A stretch of DNA of 64,000 bases from Bog-756 sp963730685 (lineage in GTDB: Bacteria > Actinomycetota > Acidimicrobiia > Acidimicrobiales > RAAP-2), in assembly GCA_963730685.1 (NCBI GenBank), contig CAVSSP010000003.1, forward strand, positions 343,180 through 407,179, in the 5' to 3' direction. Shown here piece by piece: positions 53,766 through 63,423 of the stretch. The translations under genes were made by a program, and so were the position numbers. The notes beneath the pieces were generated by a model, which was not told the DNA's origin, did no database searches, and worked only from the letters and a program-made list of their open reading frames with translations. Position 1 is the first letter of the stretch. Every line of letters starts with the position of its first letter.

Positions 53766-54206
53766 ATGCGATATCGATGGGACCCCGTCTATCCGGGTCA
53801 CGACAGCCGGGCCGCCGCCCGTTCGCCGCAGGACCTGCGGGCGTCCGATGCCGAACGGAGCGAAGTGGCCGACCGGCTGTCACGTCACTTCGCCGAGGGC
53901 CGACTCGACCAGACCGAATTCAAGAACCGGCTCGACCGGGCCATGGGAGCGGTCACCCGGGGCGATCTCGACGGGCTCTTCCACGATCTCCCGCGCCTGG
54001 CCGACGACCCCGAGCCGACGCGGTCGCGTCGTCGGCTGTTGTTCCCGGTGATCTTCTTCCTCGCCCTGTCGGTGGTGGCGGTCGGGTCCGTCGTCTCGGC
54101 GGTGCACGTGTCGTGGTTGCTGGTCGTGCTGGCCGGGTTGTTCTTGTGGCACCGGGCCCGCCACCATCGGGCAGGACGGCGGGCGCTGCCGGAGAACCGC
54201 CGTTAG
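53766..54206 (+). CDS. DUF1707 membrane protein
   Basis: Protein of 146 residues. The DUF1707 domain (24-80) is plain: LRASDAERSEVADRLSRHFAEGRLDQTEFKNRLDRAMGAVTRGDLDGLFHDLP. A basic linker and two short membrane helices (about 97-130) follow, with a basic tail. DUF1707 proteins are widespread in actinobacteria, often beside PspC or two-component genes, and are of unknown function. It is on the same strand as and 69 bases after the PspC gene. Confidence 0.88.
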   Translation: MRYRWDPVYPGHDSRAAARSPQDLRASDAERSEVADRLSRHFAEGRLDQTEFKNRLDRAMGAVTRGDLDGLFHDLPRLADDPEPTRSRRRLLFPVIFFLALSVVAVGSVVSAVHVSWLLVVLAGLFLWHRARHHRAGRRALPENRR

Positions 54207-54333
54207 CATCGCCCCATCGCTTCGGGACCAAGGCGCCGGGCGGCGCGGGCGTCGTTCCCCGGGGCCACGTGACGGACGGTGATCGGCGCCCCGGCCCATC
54301 ATGGCTGGCCAGTGCCGCCAAGGAGAAACTTCG

Positions 54334-55104
54334 ATGACCTACACGCACGAGACCACTGCGCCGCCCCCGGGGGTGTCCGACACCCCGGCCGCCCGGGCGG
54401 TCGACCTGGTGAAGACCTACGGAAAGGGCGACGCCGTCGTCCACGCCATCAACGGGATCACCGTCGAATTCGAGCGGGGGCGCTTCACCGCGGTGATGGG
54501 TCCCTCCGGCTCGGGAAAGTCGACGCTGATGCACTGCATGGCCGGATTGGATACGCCCACTTCGGGTCGGACCTTCGTCGGCGACCAGGAGATCGGGCTG
54601 CTCGACGACGCCGGGCTGACCCAGATGCGACGGGACCGGATCGGGTTCGTCTTCCAGTCGTTCAATCTGGTCCCGACGCTGACGGCGGGAGAGAACATCA
54701 CCCTCCCCGCCGACCTGGCTGGCCAGAAGGTGGACCAGGAGTGGTTCGACTATCTGGTCGGCCAGCTCGGGATCGGGGACCGCCTGAACCACCGTCCGAG
54801 CGAGATGTCCGGGGGCCAGCAGCAACGTGCGGCCTGCGCCCGGGCACTCATCGGTCGCCCCGATCTGATCTTCGCCGACGAACCGACGGGAAACCTCGAC
54901 TCCAACGCTTCGGGCGAGATGCTCGAGTTCCTCCGCCGATCGGTGACCGAGTTCCACCAGTCGATCGTCATGGTGACCCACGACGCCCGGGGTGCCGCCT
55001 ACTCCGACCGGGTGGTGTTCCTGGCCGACGGAAATCTCGTCGGAGAGCTCATCGCCCCGACGGCCGACTCGATCCTCGAGCAGATGAAGCGGCTGGGCGG
55101 CTGA
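54334..55104 (+). CDS. ABC transporter ATP-binding protein (MacB/LolD type)
   Basis: Protein of 256 residues: GPSGSGKST (Walker A, 56-64), Q-loop FVFQSFNLVPTLTAGENI, signature MSGGQQQRAACARAL, Walker B LIFADEPTGNLDSN and the H-loop VTHD. The text is typical for MacB/FtsE-like ATPases that power mechanotransmission. AAGGAGA precedes the ATG at 54334. It is followed after three bases by the permease gene. Confidence 0.93.
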   Translation: MTYTHETTAPPPGVSDTPAARAVDLVKTYGKGDAVVHAINGITVEFERGRFTAVMGPSGSGKSTLMHCMAGLDTPTSGRTFVGDQEIGLLDDAGLTQMRRDRIGFVFQSFNLVPTLTAGENITLPADLAGQKVDQEWFDYLVGQLGIGDRLNHRPSEMSGGQQQRAACARALIGRPDLIFADEPTGNLDSNASGEMLEFLRRSVTEFHQSIVMVTHDARGAAYSDRVVFLADGNLVGELIAPTADSILEQMKRLGG

Positions 55105-55107
55105 GCT

Positions 55108-57634
55108 ATGTGGAAGGTCACGTTCAAGGGCCTGTTGGCACACAAGCTCAGGCTGGCCCTCACTGCACTCGCCATCGTGCTCGGCGTCACCTTCATCTCG
55201 GGGACGCTCGTCCTCACCGACACCCTGCACAACACGTTCAACACCCTGTTCGGGCACGTCTATCAGAACGTCGACTTCGAGGTCCGGGGCAAGGCGGTGC
55301 TCTCTGGCGGCTCGGGCGGCGGCGCGACGCGGAACTCCATCCCCGATTCGATCCTCACATCGGTGCGTGCCGTCCCCGGTGTCTCCTACGCCGCCGGGAC
55401 CGTGACCGGCTATGCGCAGTTCGTGGCACCGGACGGCAAGGCCATCAGCACCGGTGGGGCTCCCACCGTCGGGCTCTCGTTCGATCCCAACCAGAAACTC
55501 TCGTCACTCCACCTGGTCGAGGGGACCGCGCCGACCTCGCCCGACGAGGTGGTCATGGACGCCGGGACGGCGCAGAAGTACCACTTCGCCGTCGGCGACC
55601 ACGTCCGCATCCTGTTGCGGGGCCCTCCTCAGACCTTCACCATCACCGGCATCTTCAAGATCGGCACGGCCGACAACCTGGCCGGGGCGACACTGGCGGC
55701 GTTCGCCCTCCCCACCGCCCAGCACCTCCTCGGGCCGCCGGGTCGGTTCGACGCCATCGATGTCCTCACCAGCCCGGGGGTGGACAAGGCAACCGTGCAG
55801 CACGACATCGCCAGGGTCCTCCCGGCCGGCGTCGAGGTGGTGACCGGTCAGACCGTGGCCAACGAGCAGACGAACGACATCGACCAGGCCCTCTCCTTCT
55901 TCTCCACCGCGCTGTTGGTCTTCGCGTTCATCTCCCTGTTCGTCGGTGGCTTCACCATCTTCAACACCTTCTCCATCATCGTCAGCCAGCGCGACGCGTG
56001 AACTGGCCTTGCTGAGGATCGTGGGGGCCAGCCGACGCCAGGTGTTCCGGTCCGTGCTCGTCGAGGCCACCATCCTCGGCGTGGTCGCCTCGTTGGTCGG
56101 GCTCGGACTGGGAGTGTTGGCGGCACTGGGGCTCGAGGCACTCCTCAAGGGGTTCGGAATCACCCTGCCGAGCGGATCCCTGGTCTTCGCCGGCCGGACC
56201 GTCATCGCCGCCCTCGTCGTGGGGGTCGGGGTGACGGTGATGTCGGCCATCAGCCCCGCCCGGCGGGCGGTGCGCATCGCCCCGGTCGCCGCCCTCGCCG
56301 ATCACCGTTCGGACCAACAGGAGTCGTCGAGGAGACGGGTGGTGGTGGGCAGCGCCTTCGGCGTCATCGGCGTGCTGGCGCTGGTGGTCGGGCTGACCAA
56401 GCCGGCCATCCAGCTGGTCGGGGTGGGGGCTGTCGCCGTCTTCCTCGGCATCGGGATGCTGGCACCCATCGTCGCCCGGCCGATGTCGAGCGTCCTCGGC
56501 CGCCCGATGGCTGCGCTGTTCGGGATCTCGGGCAAGTTGGGCCGCGAGAACTCGATGCGCAGCCCCCGCCGGACGGCGCAGACCTCATCGGCACTGATGG
56601 TCGGATTGGCGCTGGTCTCCACCATCGCCGTGTTCGGGGCCTCCCTGTCCAAGTCCGCCACCAGCAGCGTGGTCAATGCCATCAGTGCCGACTACATCAT
56701 CACCCCCTCGGGGAACGGGGCGGCAGGATTCAGCGACTCGGTGGCGCCCACGGCCGCACGTCTCCCCGGGGTCACCGCGGTGTCGACGGTGTACAGCGGG
56801 CAGTTCGAGCTGGACGGGACGCTTTCGACGGTCACCGCCGTGTCACCACAGCACCTGCAACGGACCGTCATCCTCCGCACGGTCAGCGGGTCGGGAGCAC
56901 CGGCGCTGTCGGCCGGCAGGCTGCTCATCGACACCACCACCGCCGACTCCAAGCACCTCTCGGTGGGATCGGTCGTCCGGGTCACGTTCGCCGAGACGGG
57001 CAGCTCGACCATGACCGTGGGCGGTGTCTTCAAGTCGAACGCCCTCCTCGGCAGCTATGTGGTCGGCGACGGCTTCTTCCTCGGCCACTTCGCCGATCCC
57101 CTGCCCGAGGCGGTGCTGGTGCGGGTCACGGGAGCAGGTTCCGGCGCGGCGCTGGACCACGGACTGTCGGCGTACCCGAACCTGAAGATCCAGAGCCGGG
57201 CGGCCTTCGAGAAGTCCCAACAGGATCAGGTGAACCAACTGCTCGGCCTGGTCTACGTCTTGTTGGCCCTGGCCATCGTCATCGCACTGATCGGCATCGT
57301 GAACACGCTGATGCTCTCGGTGTTCGAGCGCACCCACGAGATCGGACTCCTCCGGGCGGTCGGGATGCGGAGGCGCCAGGTGCGGGCGATGATCCGTTCC
57401 GAATCGGTCATCCTGTCTCTGTTCGGCGCCATCATCGGGGTGGTGGTGGGGACCGCCCTGGGTGTGGCCTTTGCGTCCTCCCTGAAGCAACAGGGCATCA
57501 CCGACATCGTCGTCCCCGTGGTCAGCCTGGTGGTGTTCCTGGTCCTCGCCGGGCTGCTCGGTCTGGCCGCGGCCAGCTGGCCCGCCCGGCGGGCGGCGCG
57601 GCTCGACGTGCTGGCGGCCATCGCCACGGAATGA
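55108..57634 (+). CDS. ABC transporter permease, FtsX-like (frameshifted)
   Basis: Permease of about 842 residues with two FtsX-type modules. The first frame (55108-56001) contains HKLRLALTALAIVLGVTFISGTLVLTDTL, an extracytoplasmic MacB_PCD region and FNTFSIIVSQRD; one extra G at about 55986 breaks the expected QRTRELALLRIVGASRRQV, which continues in the next frame to 57634. The second half has GRENSMRSPRRTAQTSSALMVGLALVSTIAV and a final FtsX domain (NTLMLSVFERTHEIGLLRAVGMRRRQVRAMIRSES). It exports or mechanically transmits; substrate unknown. Operonic with the ATPase gene. Confidence 0.88.
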
Positions 57635-57729
57635 GACCCCGGCTCGGCGGCCCACCCCCGTCGAGCCGCGAGGACCGCCATGTCCGAATTCCGCACGCAG
57701 CGCCACTGCCCACGTGTCACGATGCCTGG

Positions 57730-59319
57730 GTGATCGAGGACCCGGACCGCTGCTACCGGGCGGCACAGAGCAGGGACCCCCGCTTCGACGGCTGGTTCTT
57801 CATCGGCGTCACCTCGACGGGTATCTACTGCCGGCCCAGCTGCCCGGCCCGCACGCCCAAACGGGAGAACGTCCGGTTCTACCCGTCGGCGGCGGCGGCC
57901 CAGCGGGCGGGCTTTCGTGCCTGCATGCGGTGCCGGCCGGATGCCACCCCGGGCTCGCCGGAGTGGAACCTGAGGGCAGACGTCGTCGCCCGGGCCATGC
58001 GCCTCATCCGTGACGGCATCGTCGACCGCGAGGGGGTCGAGGGCCTGGCCCGGCGGCTCGGGTACAGCGTGCGTCAGGTCAACCGCCTGGTGACCGCCGA
58101 GGTGGGGACGGGACCCCTGGCCCTCGCCCGCGCCCAGCGGGCCCAGAGCGCCCGCATCCTGTTGGAGACCACCGACCTGACCATCGCCCGGGTGGCGTTC
58201 GCGGCCGGGTTCGCCAGTCTCCGCCAGTGCAACGACACGGTGCGCCAGGTCTTCGCCGACACGCCGAGCGGGTTACGGAGGAGGGCTTCGTCGAAGGGGG
58301 AGCGGCTGGGGGGGCCGGGCTCCCAGGGCATCCGCCTCCGGCTGCCGGCCCGCCGCCCGTTCGACTCCCGATCGGTGGTGGACTTCCTCGGGCGGCGGGC
58401 GGTGTCCGGCATCGAGGAGTCCGACGGCCGGTCCTACCGCCGGAGCCTTCGGCTTCCCAACGGGCAGGGAGTGGTGTCACTGGTGTCCGCCGAGCCCACC
58501 ATGTCCGGTCCTCCCACCGTGGAGGCCGAACTGGTGCTTTCCGATCAACGCGATCTGACCGCCGCGGTGTCCCGCTGCCGACAGTTGCTCGACCTCGACG
58601 CCGATCCTGAGGCGGTGGTGGAGGCCCTGGGCGGCGATCCCGTCCTCGGGCCGCTGGTCCTGGCCTGTCCGGGCCGGCGGGTGGCCGGGGCCGTCGACGG
58701 GTTCGAGCTCACCGTTCGTGCGATCATCGGGCAGCAGGTGTCCGTGGCGGGGGCCCGCACCGTCGCCGGTCGACTCGTGGAGGCGGCGGGCGAGCACCTG
58801 TGGGAGCCCGTCGCCGGGGTCAGCCGCCTCTTCCCGACCCCGGCGGCGTTGATCGAACTCGCGCACCGGGCGCCGGAAGCCTTTGCCATGCCGGCGGGTC
58901 GGAGGCGGGCGATCGTGGCCGCCGCCGCGGCCGTGGATTCGGGTTCCCTGACGGTCGATCCGGGAGCGGATCCGGCTGAGCTCCTTGCCGCACTGGTCGC
59001 ACTGCCCGGTATCGGCCCATGGACGGCCGAGTACGTCGCCATGCGGGTGCTCCGCGATCCGGATGTGTTCTTGCCGACCGACCTCGGGATCAGGAGAGCC
59101 GCCACCTCACTCGGCCTGCCCGACGGTCCAGCGGCGATCGAGAGGGCGTCGGAGGACTGGCGGCCATGGCGCAGCTATGCCATGGCCCACCTCTGGTCCC
59201 ACGCCACGCCCACCGCCGCCACCCCGCCCGCCACCGCCACTGCGAGGTCGACGACCCGAGCGACCGCCGGCGAGCGACCCCTGCCGGAGAAGCAAACGAA
59301 AGGACACCGAGCCGCATGA
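57730..59319 (+). CDS. alkA: Ada-AlkA fusion: methylphosphotriester transferase/regulator with AlkA glycosylase
   Basis: Multidomain alkylation-response protein of about 529 residues. (1) Ada zinc domain, Cys34, Cys38, Cys65 and Cys68 (GIYCRPSC, ACMRC), which accepts methyl groups from phosphotriesters. (2) AraC-type HTH (about 85-185). (3) AlkA N-terminal domain (about 215-300). (4) HhH-GPD glycosylase with VRAIIGQQVSVAGARTVAGRL, ALPGIGPWTAEYVAMRVL and catalytic Asp in LPTDLGIRRAA. The GTG at 57730 starts exactly at the family's first residues (EDPDRCYRAAQSRDPRFDGW); an ATG at 57631 would add 33 unlike residues. Its stop overlaps the ogt ATG. Confidence 0.93.
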   Translation: MIEDPDRCYRAAQSRDPRFDGWFFIGVTSTGIYCRPSCPARTPKRENVRFYPSAAAAQRAGFRACMRCRPDATPGSPEWNLRADVVARAMRLIRDGIVDREGVEGLARRLGYSVRQVNRLVTAEVGTGPLALARAQRAQSARILLETTDLTIARVAFAAGFASLRQCNDTVRQVFADTPSGLRRRASSKGERLGGPGSQGIRLRLPARRPFDSRSVVDFLGRRAVSGIEESDGRSYRRSLRLPNGQGVVSLVSAEPTMSGPPTVEAELVLSDQRDLTAAVSRCRQLLDLDADPEAVVEALGGDPVLGPLVLACPGRRVAGAVDGFELTVRAIIGQQVSVAGARTVAGRLVEAAGEHLWEPVAGVSRLFPTPAALIELAHRAPEAFAMPAGRRRAIVAAAAAVDSGSLTVDPGADPAELLAALVALPGIGPWTAEYVAMRVLRDPDVFLPTDLGIRRAATSLGLPDGPAAIERASEDWRPWRSYAMAHLWSHATPTAATPPATATARSTTRATAGERPLPEKQTKGHRAA

Positions 59320-59783
59320 CCACGACCACCATCCCCATGGACACATCCGTCGGACGCCTGGTGCTGGAGGGAGACGACGACGTGCTGATCGGCGTCTGGC
59401 TGCCCAACGATCCCAAGCAGGCCGTCGGTGACGGTTCGCAGGCCACCCCGGTGCTGAAGGAGACCGCGGTCCAGCTCGAGGAGTACTTCGCCGGTGAGCG
59501 CCAGGTGTTCGACCTCCCCATGGAACTCGACGGGACCGAGTTCCAATGTCAGGTGTGGGCCGAGCTCTCCCGCATCCCCTACGGCCAGACCATCTCCTAC
59601 GGGGAGCTGGCGAGGAGGATCGGGCGCCCCGGAGCCTTCCGTGCCGTCGGTCAGGCGAACGGGAGGAACCCCATCCCGATCATCGTGCCGTGCCACAGGG
59701 TGGTGGCCGCCGACGGCCTCGGTGGCTACGGCGGTGGACTGCCGGTGAAGCGCGCACTGCTCGCCGTGGAGGGGATCGGGTGA
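59316..59783 (+). CDS. ogt: Methylated-DNA-protein cysteine methyltransferase
   Basis: Suicide enzyme removing O6-alkyl groups from guanine. In 155 residues it has LEEYFAGERQVFDLPMELDGTEFQCQVWAELSRIPYGQTISYGELARRIGRPGAFRAVGQANGRNPIPIIVPCHRVV, with the acceptor Cys in PCHRV and the Arg finger helix before it. ATGA overlap with the Ada-AlkA gene makes a two-gene alkylation-repair operon, probably induced by the Ada module. Confidence 0.95.
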   Translation: MTTTTIPMDTSVGRLVLEGDDDVLIGVWLPNDPKQAVGDGSQATPVLKETAVQLEEYFAGERQVFDLPMELDGTEFQCQVWAELSRIPYGQTISYGELARRIGRPGAFRAVGQANGRNPIPIIVPCHRVVAADGLGGYGGGLPVKRALLAVEGIG

Positions 59784-59792
59784 TCGAGGGCG

Positions 59793-60392
59793 TCAGGGCC
59801 GGCCCGCAGCGGACACGATGTCGATGGCCTCCGGGGTCGGGAGCGCGGCCAGCTCCGCGTACCGGTCGTTGGCGCACAGGGTCCTCGTGTTCATGCGGTC
59901 GACGTAGAGGAGGCCGTCGAGGTGGTCGACCTCGTGTTGGAGGATGCGGGCATGCCACCCACTGACGCGCTGGTGGTGGCGTGATCCCGTCGGGTCGAGG
60001 AACTCCACGTCCACCTGGTGGAAGCGTTCGACCGCGGCCGTGTACCCCTCGACGCTCAGGCAGCCCTCGAAGTGGGTGCGGGTCTCGTACCCGACGGCGG
60101 TCAGCACCGGATTGATCAACACGTACGGCTCGATGACCCCCCGCTCCCGCTCGATCAGCTGCTGTTCGGTGTAGTGCTCGACGAACTCCGCGAGGTCGTG
60201 GACCACGACGACACGCCAGGGCTCGCCGATCTGGGGTGCGGCCAGGCCCACCCCGGGCACGGCGTCCAAGGTGGCCCACATTCGGGCGACGAGCTCCGAA
60301 ACGGCGTCGGAGCCGACCTCGGCCTCGGGCACCTCGGCGGCCCGGCGCCGCAGGACCGGTTCTCCGGCCTGCACGACAGAGTGATTCTCCAT
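59793..60392 (-). CDS. def: Peptide deformylase
   Basis: Removes the formyl group from nascent N-terminal Met. The 199-residue protein has all three motifs: GVGLAAPQIG (47-56), EGCLS (109-113, metal Cys) and QHEVDH (152-157, metal His pair and catalytic Glu). Length is normal. It converges on ogt, nine bases apart. No fmt gene is adjacent, and it is monocistronic. Confidence 0.95.
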   Translation of the reverse strand: MENHSVVQAGEPVLRRRAAEVPEAEVGSDAVSELVARMWATLDAVPGVGLAAPQIGEPWRVVVVHDLAEFVEHYTEQQLIERERGVIEPYVLINPVLTAVGYETRTHFEGCLSVEGYTAAVERFHQVDVEFLDPTGSRHHQRVSGWHARILQHEVDHLDGLLYVDRMNTRTLCANDRYAELAALPTPEAIDIVSAAGRP

Positions 60393-60562
60393 GACCGGCT
60401 CACCGTACCGCCTCTGTCACCCCACGGGTCCCGGATCGCACCGGGGGTCCGAACCCCCGCCGGCCGTGCTCGCCGACTTTTCACGAAACCGTCATCTACC
60501 TGACGCAATACTCCACCTGCCCGACGTTCGACGGGGCTTCCTGGAAATGGAGATGGGCAGAC

Positions 60563-61171
60563 GTGGAGAACTTTCTCGCCGACTGGGGCTACCTGGCCGT
60601 CTTCGTCTTGAGCTTCGTGTCGTCGATGGGGCTGCCGGTGGGTGCCGAGGTGGCCCTGATCTACGGCGGGGTGCTGGCCAGCGGCCAGGTCACCACCGGG
60701 CACCATCAGCTCAGTCTGGCCCTGGTCATCGTGGTGGCGGTGCTGGCCGAGGTGCTCGGCTCGTTGGCCGGCTATCTGATCGGCTACTTCGGCGGCCGCC
60801 CCCTGGTCGACCGGGTGGGCAAGTACGTCTTGTTGACCCACAAGGACCTCGACCGGGCCGAGGCCTGGTTCAACCGGCGGGGTGAGCCCTTCGTGCTGTT
60901 CGGCCGCTTCGTCCCCCTCCTGCGCTCGTTCGTCTCCTTCGCCGCCGGCCTGGCGGAGATGGCCTTGGCCAAATTCCTGGTGTTCACCGTCATCGGCTGT
61001 GCCGTGTGGTGCACGGCACTGGTCAGCCTGGGCTACTCGCTCGGCAGCAGCTACAACCACGTGCTCAAGGCGTTCAGCGACGCCGGGTACGTGGCGGCGG
61101 TGCTGGTGGTCATCGCCGTGGTCATCTTGTTCATCCACCGGTTCCGGGTCGTCCGGGAGGAACGGCACTGA
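60563..61171 (+). CDS. DedA-family membrane protein
   Basis: Protein of 202 residues. GYLAVFVLSFVSSMGLPVGAEVALIYGG, then the DedA core LAEVLGSLAGYLIGYFGGRPLVDRVG and FVLFGRFVPLLRSFVSFAAGLAEMALAKFLVFTVIGCAVWCTALVSLGYSLG (Arg-Phe-x-Pro motif). Members are flippases or proton-dependent envelope proteins. The GTG start follows a short leader after a 170-base divergent region with def. Confidence 0.88.
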   Translation: MENFLADWGYLAVFVLSFVSSMGLPVGAEVALIYGGVLASGQVTTGHHQLSLALVIVVAVLAEVLGSLAGYLIGYFGGRPLVDRVGKYVLLTHKDLDRAEAWFNRRGEPFVLFGRFVPLLRSFVSFAAGLAEMALAKFLVFTVIGCAVWCTALVSLGYSLGSSYNHVLKAFSDAGYVAAVLVVIAVVILFIHRFRVVREERH

Positions 61172-61255
61172 CCCCGAGCCTGAGGCAGGACGGCAGCGCG
61201 TTTGCGGCGGATCCACCGGCGTTTCGGCCAGCGACAGACCACCCGTGGTGCATGA

Positions 61256-61480
61256 ATGACTGATACCGATGAGGAGATCAAGGTCTCCCTGTGGGCACTG
61301 CGGGACCGGACTGCAGCTGTCAACGAGTCCATCGGCCCACTGGTCGACACGTCGATGCCCATCACCGAGGACCGGCTCGCGGAGATCAAAGTGGCATTGA
61401 ACGCGTACGAGAGGGCCAAGAACGCCTATCACGGTGCGCTGCGGAACGCCGACCGGTCACCTCCTCACCAGGTCGCCTAG
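61256..61480 (+). CDS. Small hypothetical protein
   Basis: Product of 74 residues, mostly helical and amphipathic: EIKVSLWALRDRTAAVNESIGPLVDTSMPITEDRLAEIKVALNAYERAKNAYHGAL. There is no membrane helix or recognised domain. The ribosome site is weak. Codon use matches its neighbours (G/C third bases), which gives moderate support. It could form a dimeric helical hairpin; function unknown. Confidence 0.5.
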   Translation: MTDTDEEIKVSLWALRDRTAAVNESIGPLVDTSMPITEDRLAEIKVALNAYERAKNAYHGALRNADRSPPHQVA

Positions 61481-61533
61481 CCGGAGCCATCCGGCTGCGG
61501 CCGCCGGAATGACAGGATGGGGCCGCACATCGA

Positions 61534-61896
61534 GTGATCGGGGGACCCGTGGCCAACACCGCGCAGGCTGCTCAACTCATCGAGGAGCTCGTCGAGGCGC
61601 TCGAAGCCCTTCGTCGCAGCACCAAGGTCGTGGAGAAGACCGCTCGCCGGGCTCTCGGGGAACTGCAGTCCGGGGCTGATGTGGCTACTGCTCTCGCCGC
61701 CGCCCTCCCGGCGGACACGAGAGCGACCATGAACGACTCCTTGAAGCGCGTCGAGGACGCCCGGCATCAGATCCGCCTGATGGTGTTCGCCGACGGGATG
61801 AAACAGGGGATGTCCATCGGTGAGCTCGCCAGGCAGTACGGGTTCTCGCGGCAGCTGGCCGCGAGATACGCAAAGGAGGCCCAGGATCGACGATAG
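61534..61896 (+). CDS. Small protein with C-terminal helix-turn-helix-like segment
   Basis: Product of 120 residues. A long amphipathic helical part (AAQLIEELVEALEALRRSTKVVEKTARRALGEL, residues 10-45) precedes IRLMVFADGMKQGMSIGELARQYGFSRQLAARYAKEAQDRR, the last part of which looks like a helix-turn-helix recognition unit. It might be a DNA-binding regulator or a nucleoid-associated protein. No close family is recognised. It follows the small gene at 61256 on the same strand. Confidence 0.6.
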   Translation: MIGGPVANTAQAAQLIEELVEALEALRRSTKVVEKTARRALGELQSGADVATALAAALPADTRATMNDSLKRVEDARHQIRLMVFADGMKQGMSIGELARQYGFSRQLAARYAKEAQDRR

Positions 61897-61899
61897 GTG

Positions 61900-62280
61900 T
61901 CAGATCTCGCCGACGGTTCTTGGGGTCCGGAGGATGATCACGGAGGCGGCGGTCAGCAGTCCGGCTCCGATGACCGTGAACACGAAGTGCCAGAAGCTCC
62001 AGTCGAACTGCCTGGTGACCGCAACGGAGTCCGAGGCGGGACATCCCCGTCCTGACGGGCAGGTCGAGGGCACGGTGGCGATGACGGTGCTGGTGAAGCG
62101 GCTGATGGTCCACAGGACCCACATGCTCCAGAGTCCGACGACAACCACAATCCGGAACGGCTGGTTTCGTGTCCCCACGAGCCGATCCTCCCAAAGATCG
62201 GGCAGCGTTGCCCACAGCTCGTCCCCGGTCGGCCCGCACGCCGTCGGTTTGACCCGCCGACCGACGCTGGCATAGACCAT
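61900..62280 (-). CDS. Small two-helix membrane protein, hypothetical
   Basis: Product of 126 residues from the ATG at 62280. It has two hydrophobic helices (about 44-63, IVVVVGLWSMWVLWTI, and 98-117, HFVFTVIGAGLLTAASVIIL) separated by a Cys-containing loop (PSTCPSGRGCPAS) that would be extracytoplasmic and could be disulfide-bonded. No family is recognised. It converges on the gene at 61534, with four bases between. Confidence 0.6.
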   Translation of the reverse strand: MVYASVGRRVKPTACGPTGDELWATLPDLWEDRLVGTRNQPFRIVVVVGLWSMWVLWTISRFTSTVIATVPSTCPSGRGCPASDSVAVTRQFDWSFWHFVFTVIGAGLLTAASVIILRTPRTVGEI

Positions 62281-62469
62281 GCGAGGCGGTTGGCAGACCG
62301 CCTCGGGCTGAGCGCCAGGAGGCTGCTCGCCCTTGCGGGGTGCCCGGCGGATCACCCTGGGCATCCTGCCGCCCCTCGTCGGAGATCCTCGATCGGCGCC
62401 ACCGACGGCGAGCTCCGGACCGGGGACCCACGATCCCATGGAGGGTTCTGCCGTGGTGCTGAAGGACGA

Positions 62470-62685
62470 TCAGTGGATGAGGGCCGAGTGCCGCTCCAGG
62501 GCGGTCCCAGGGGCGATACCCGCGTGACAGTCGATCCACCGTTGGCATGATGCGCAGTACACGGCGGTATGCCCGCCGGACTCGATGACCGCGCCCTCGG
62601 TCGGCGTGATCGCCCGCGGCCCGACCGAGGCCGAGGAGACGTCCGATTGCCCTCGTACGCTGTCGACCTGGTTGTTGACCGTCAC
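62470..62685 (-). CDS. Small zinc-finger-like protein, hypothetical
   Basis: Product of 71 residues from a GTG preceded by AGGAG. The C-terminal half has AVYCASCQRWIDCHAG with a Cys-x-x-Cys and a Cys-His, followed by RHSALIH, resembling a small zinc-binding unit. The N-terminus is Ser/Val-rich and possibly disordered. There is no obvious family. It diverges from the MarR/GbsR-type gene at 62902. Confidence 0.5.
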   Translation of the reverse strand: MTVNNQVDSVRGQSDVSSASVGPRAITPTEGAVIESGGHTAVYCASCQRWIDCHAGIAPGTALERHSALIH

Positions 62686-62854
62686 GTCGCTCCTAGAGAT
62701 CGTCTACCCGAGAGAACGTCCGATCGGCGCCGGAACTTTAGGCATTCACCCTGCCAGATGAACTCCGTGGGGTCGGCGGCGATGTCGGGGCCCTCCGGGA
62801 CGGCCGGGAGGCGGATCATGCGAGGAAGAAGATCAGACCGAGCGCCCTTCTTAA

Positions 62855-62874
62855 ATCACACAGATTTGTGTGAT
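62855..62874. promoter_or_regulatory. Palindromic operator before the GbsR/MarR-type gene
   Basis: Perfect eight-base arms ATCACACA and TGTGTGAT flanking GATT, 28 bases before the ATG of the regulator gene at 62902. It lies in an A+T-richer stretch than the surroundings. It is well placed for autoregulation of the regulator/ABC pair. Confidence 0.65.
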
Positions 62875-62901
62875 CTCAGGAGACTATGTAGTGTCGACCC
62901 C

Positions 62902-63423
62902 ATGCCAAGTGACGAGGAGATCACGTTCGCCGACCACACCGGCCGCTTCTACGCCCGCCGATACGGGATGGCCCCGATGGTGGGCCGCCTTCTGGGCTAC
63001 CTGGCCGTCTGCGATCCCCGCCAGCAGACCATCACGGAGCTGGCCGACGCCCTCCTGGCCAGCCGCAGCGCCATCGCCGGCGCGGTCAGCACGCTGGAGA
63101 GCCTCGGGCTGATCCGACGATCCCGGGCGGCGGGCGACCGGATGGACCGGGTGCGCATTGACATGTCATCGCCCCGGGCGACGGGCTTCGACATCTCCGA
63201 ATACCAAGAGCAGGGCGAGCTAGCCCGCGAAGGGCTTGGTCACCTCGCCGACGCCCCGGCCGAACGGCGGGCGGTCTTGCTGGAGTGGGCGGCGTTCGCC
63301 GATTTTTTGGTGGAACGGATTCCACTTCTGGAGCAGGAGTGGATCCAGCATCGCGAGAGGCTTCGGGTCGCCGGGGAGCTCCCCGAGCCGCCGGGTCCCC
63401 AACGCGAGGGTGGAGCGCCGTGA
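62902..63423 (+). CDS. GbsR/MarR-type winged-helix regulator
   Basis: Product of 173 residues: FYARRYGMAPMVGRLLGYLAVCDPRQQTITELADALLASRSAIAGAVSTLESLGLIRRSRAAGDRMDRVRIDM, a winged helix-turn-helix of the GbsR/PadR-like group, followed by a helical effector half with AAFADFLVERIPLLEQEW. The stop overlaps a GTG of an ABC ATPase gene (GTGA), a common regulator/drug-exporter pair. Confidence 0.85.
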   Translation: MPSDEEITFADHTGRFYARRYGMAPMVGRLLGYLAVCDPRQQTITELADALLASRSAIAGAVSTLESLGLIRRSRAAGDRMDRVRIDMSSPRATGFDISEYQEQGELAREGLGHLADAPAERRAVLLEWAAFADFLVERIPLLEQEWIQHRERLRVAGELPEPPGPQREGGAP

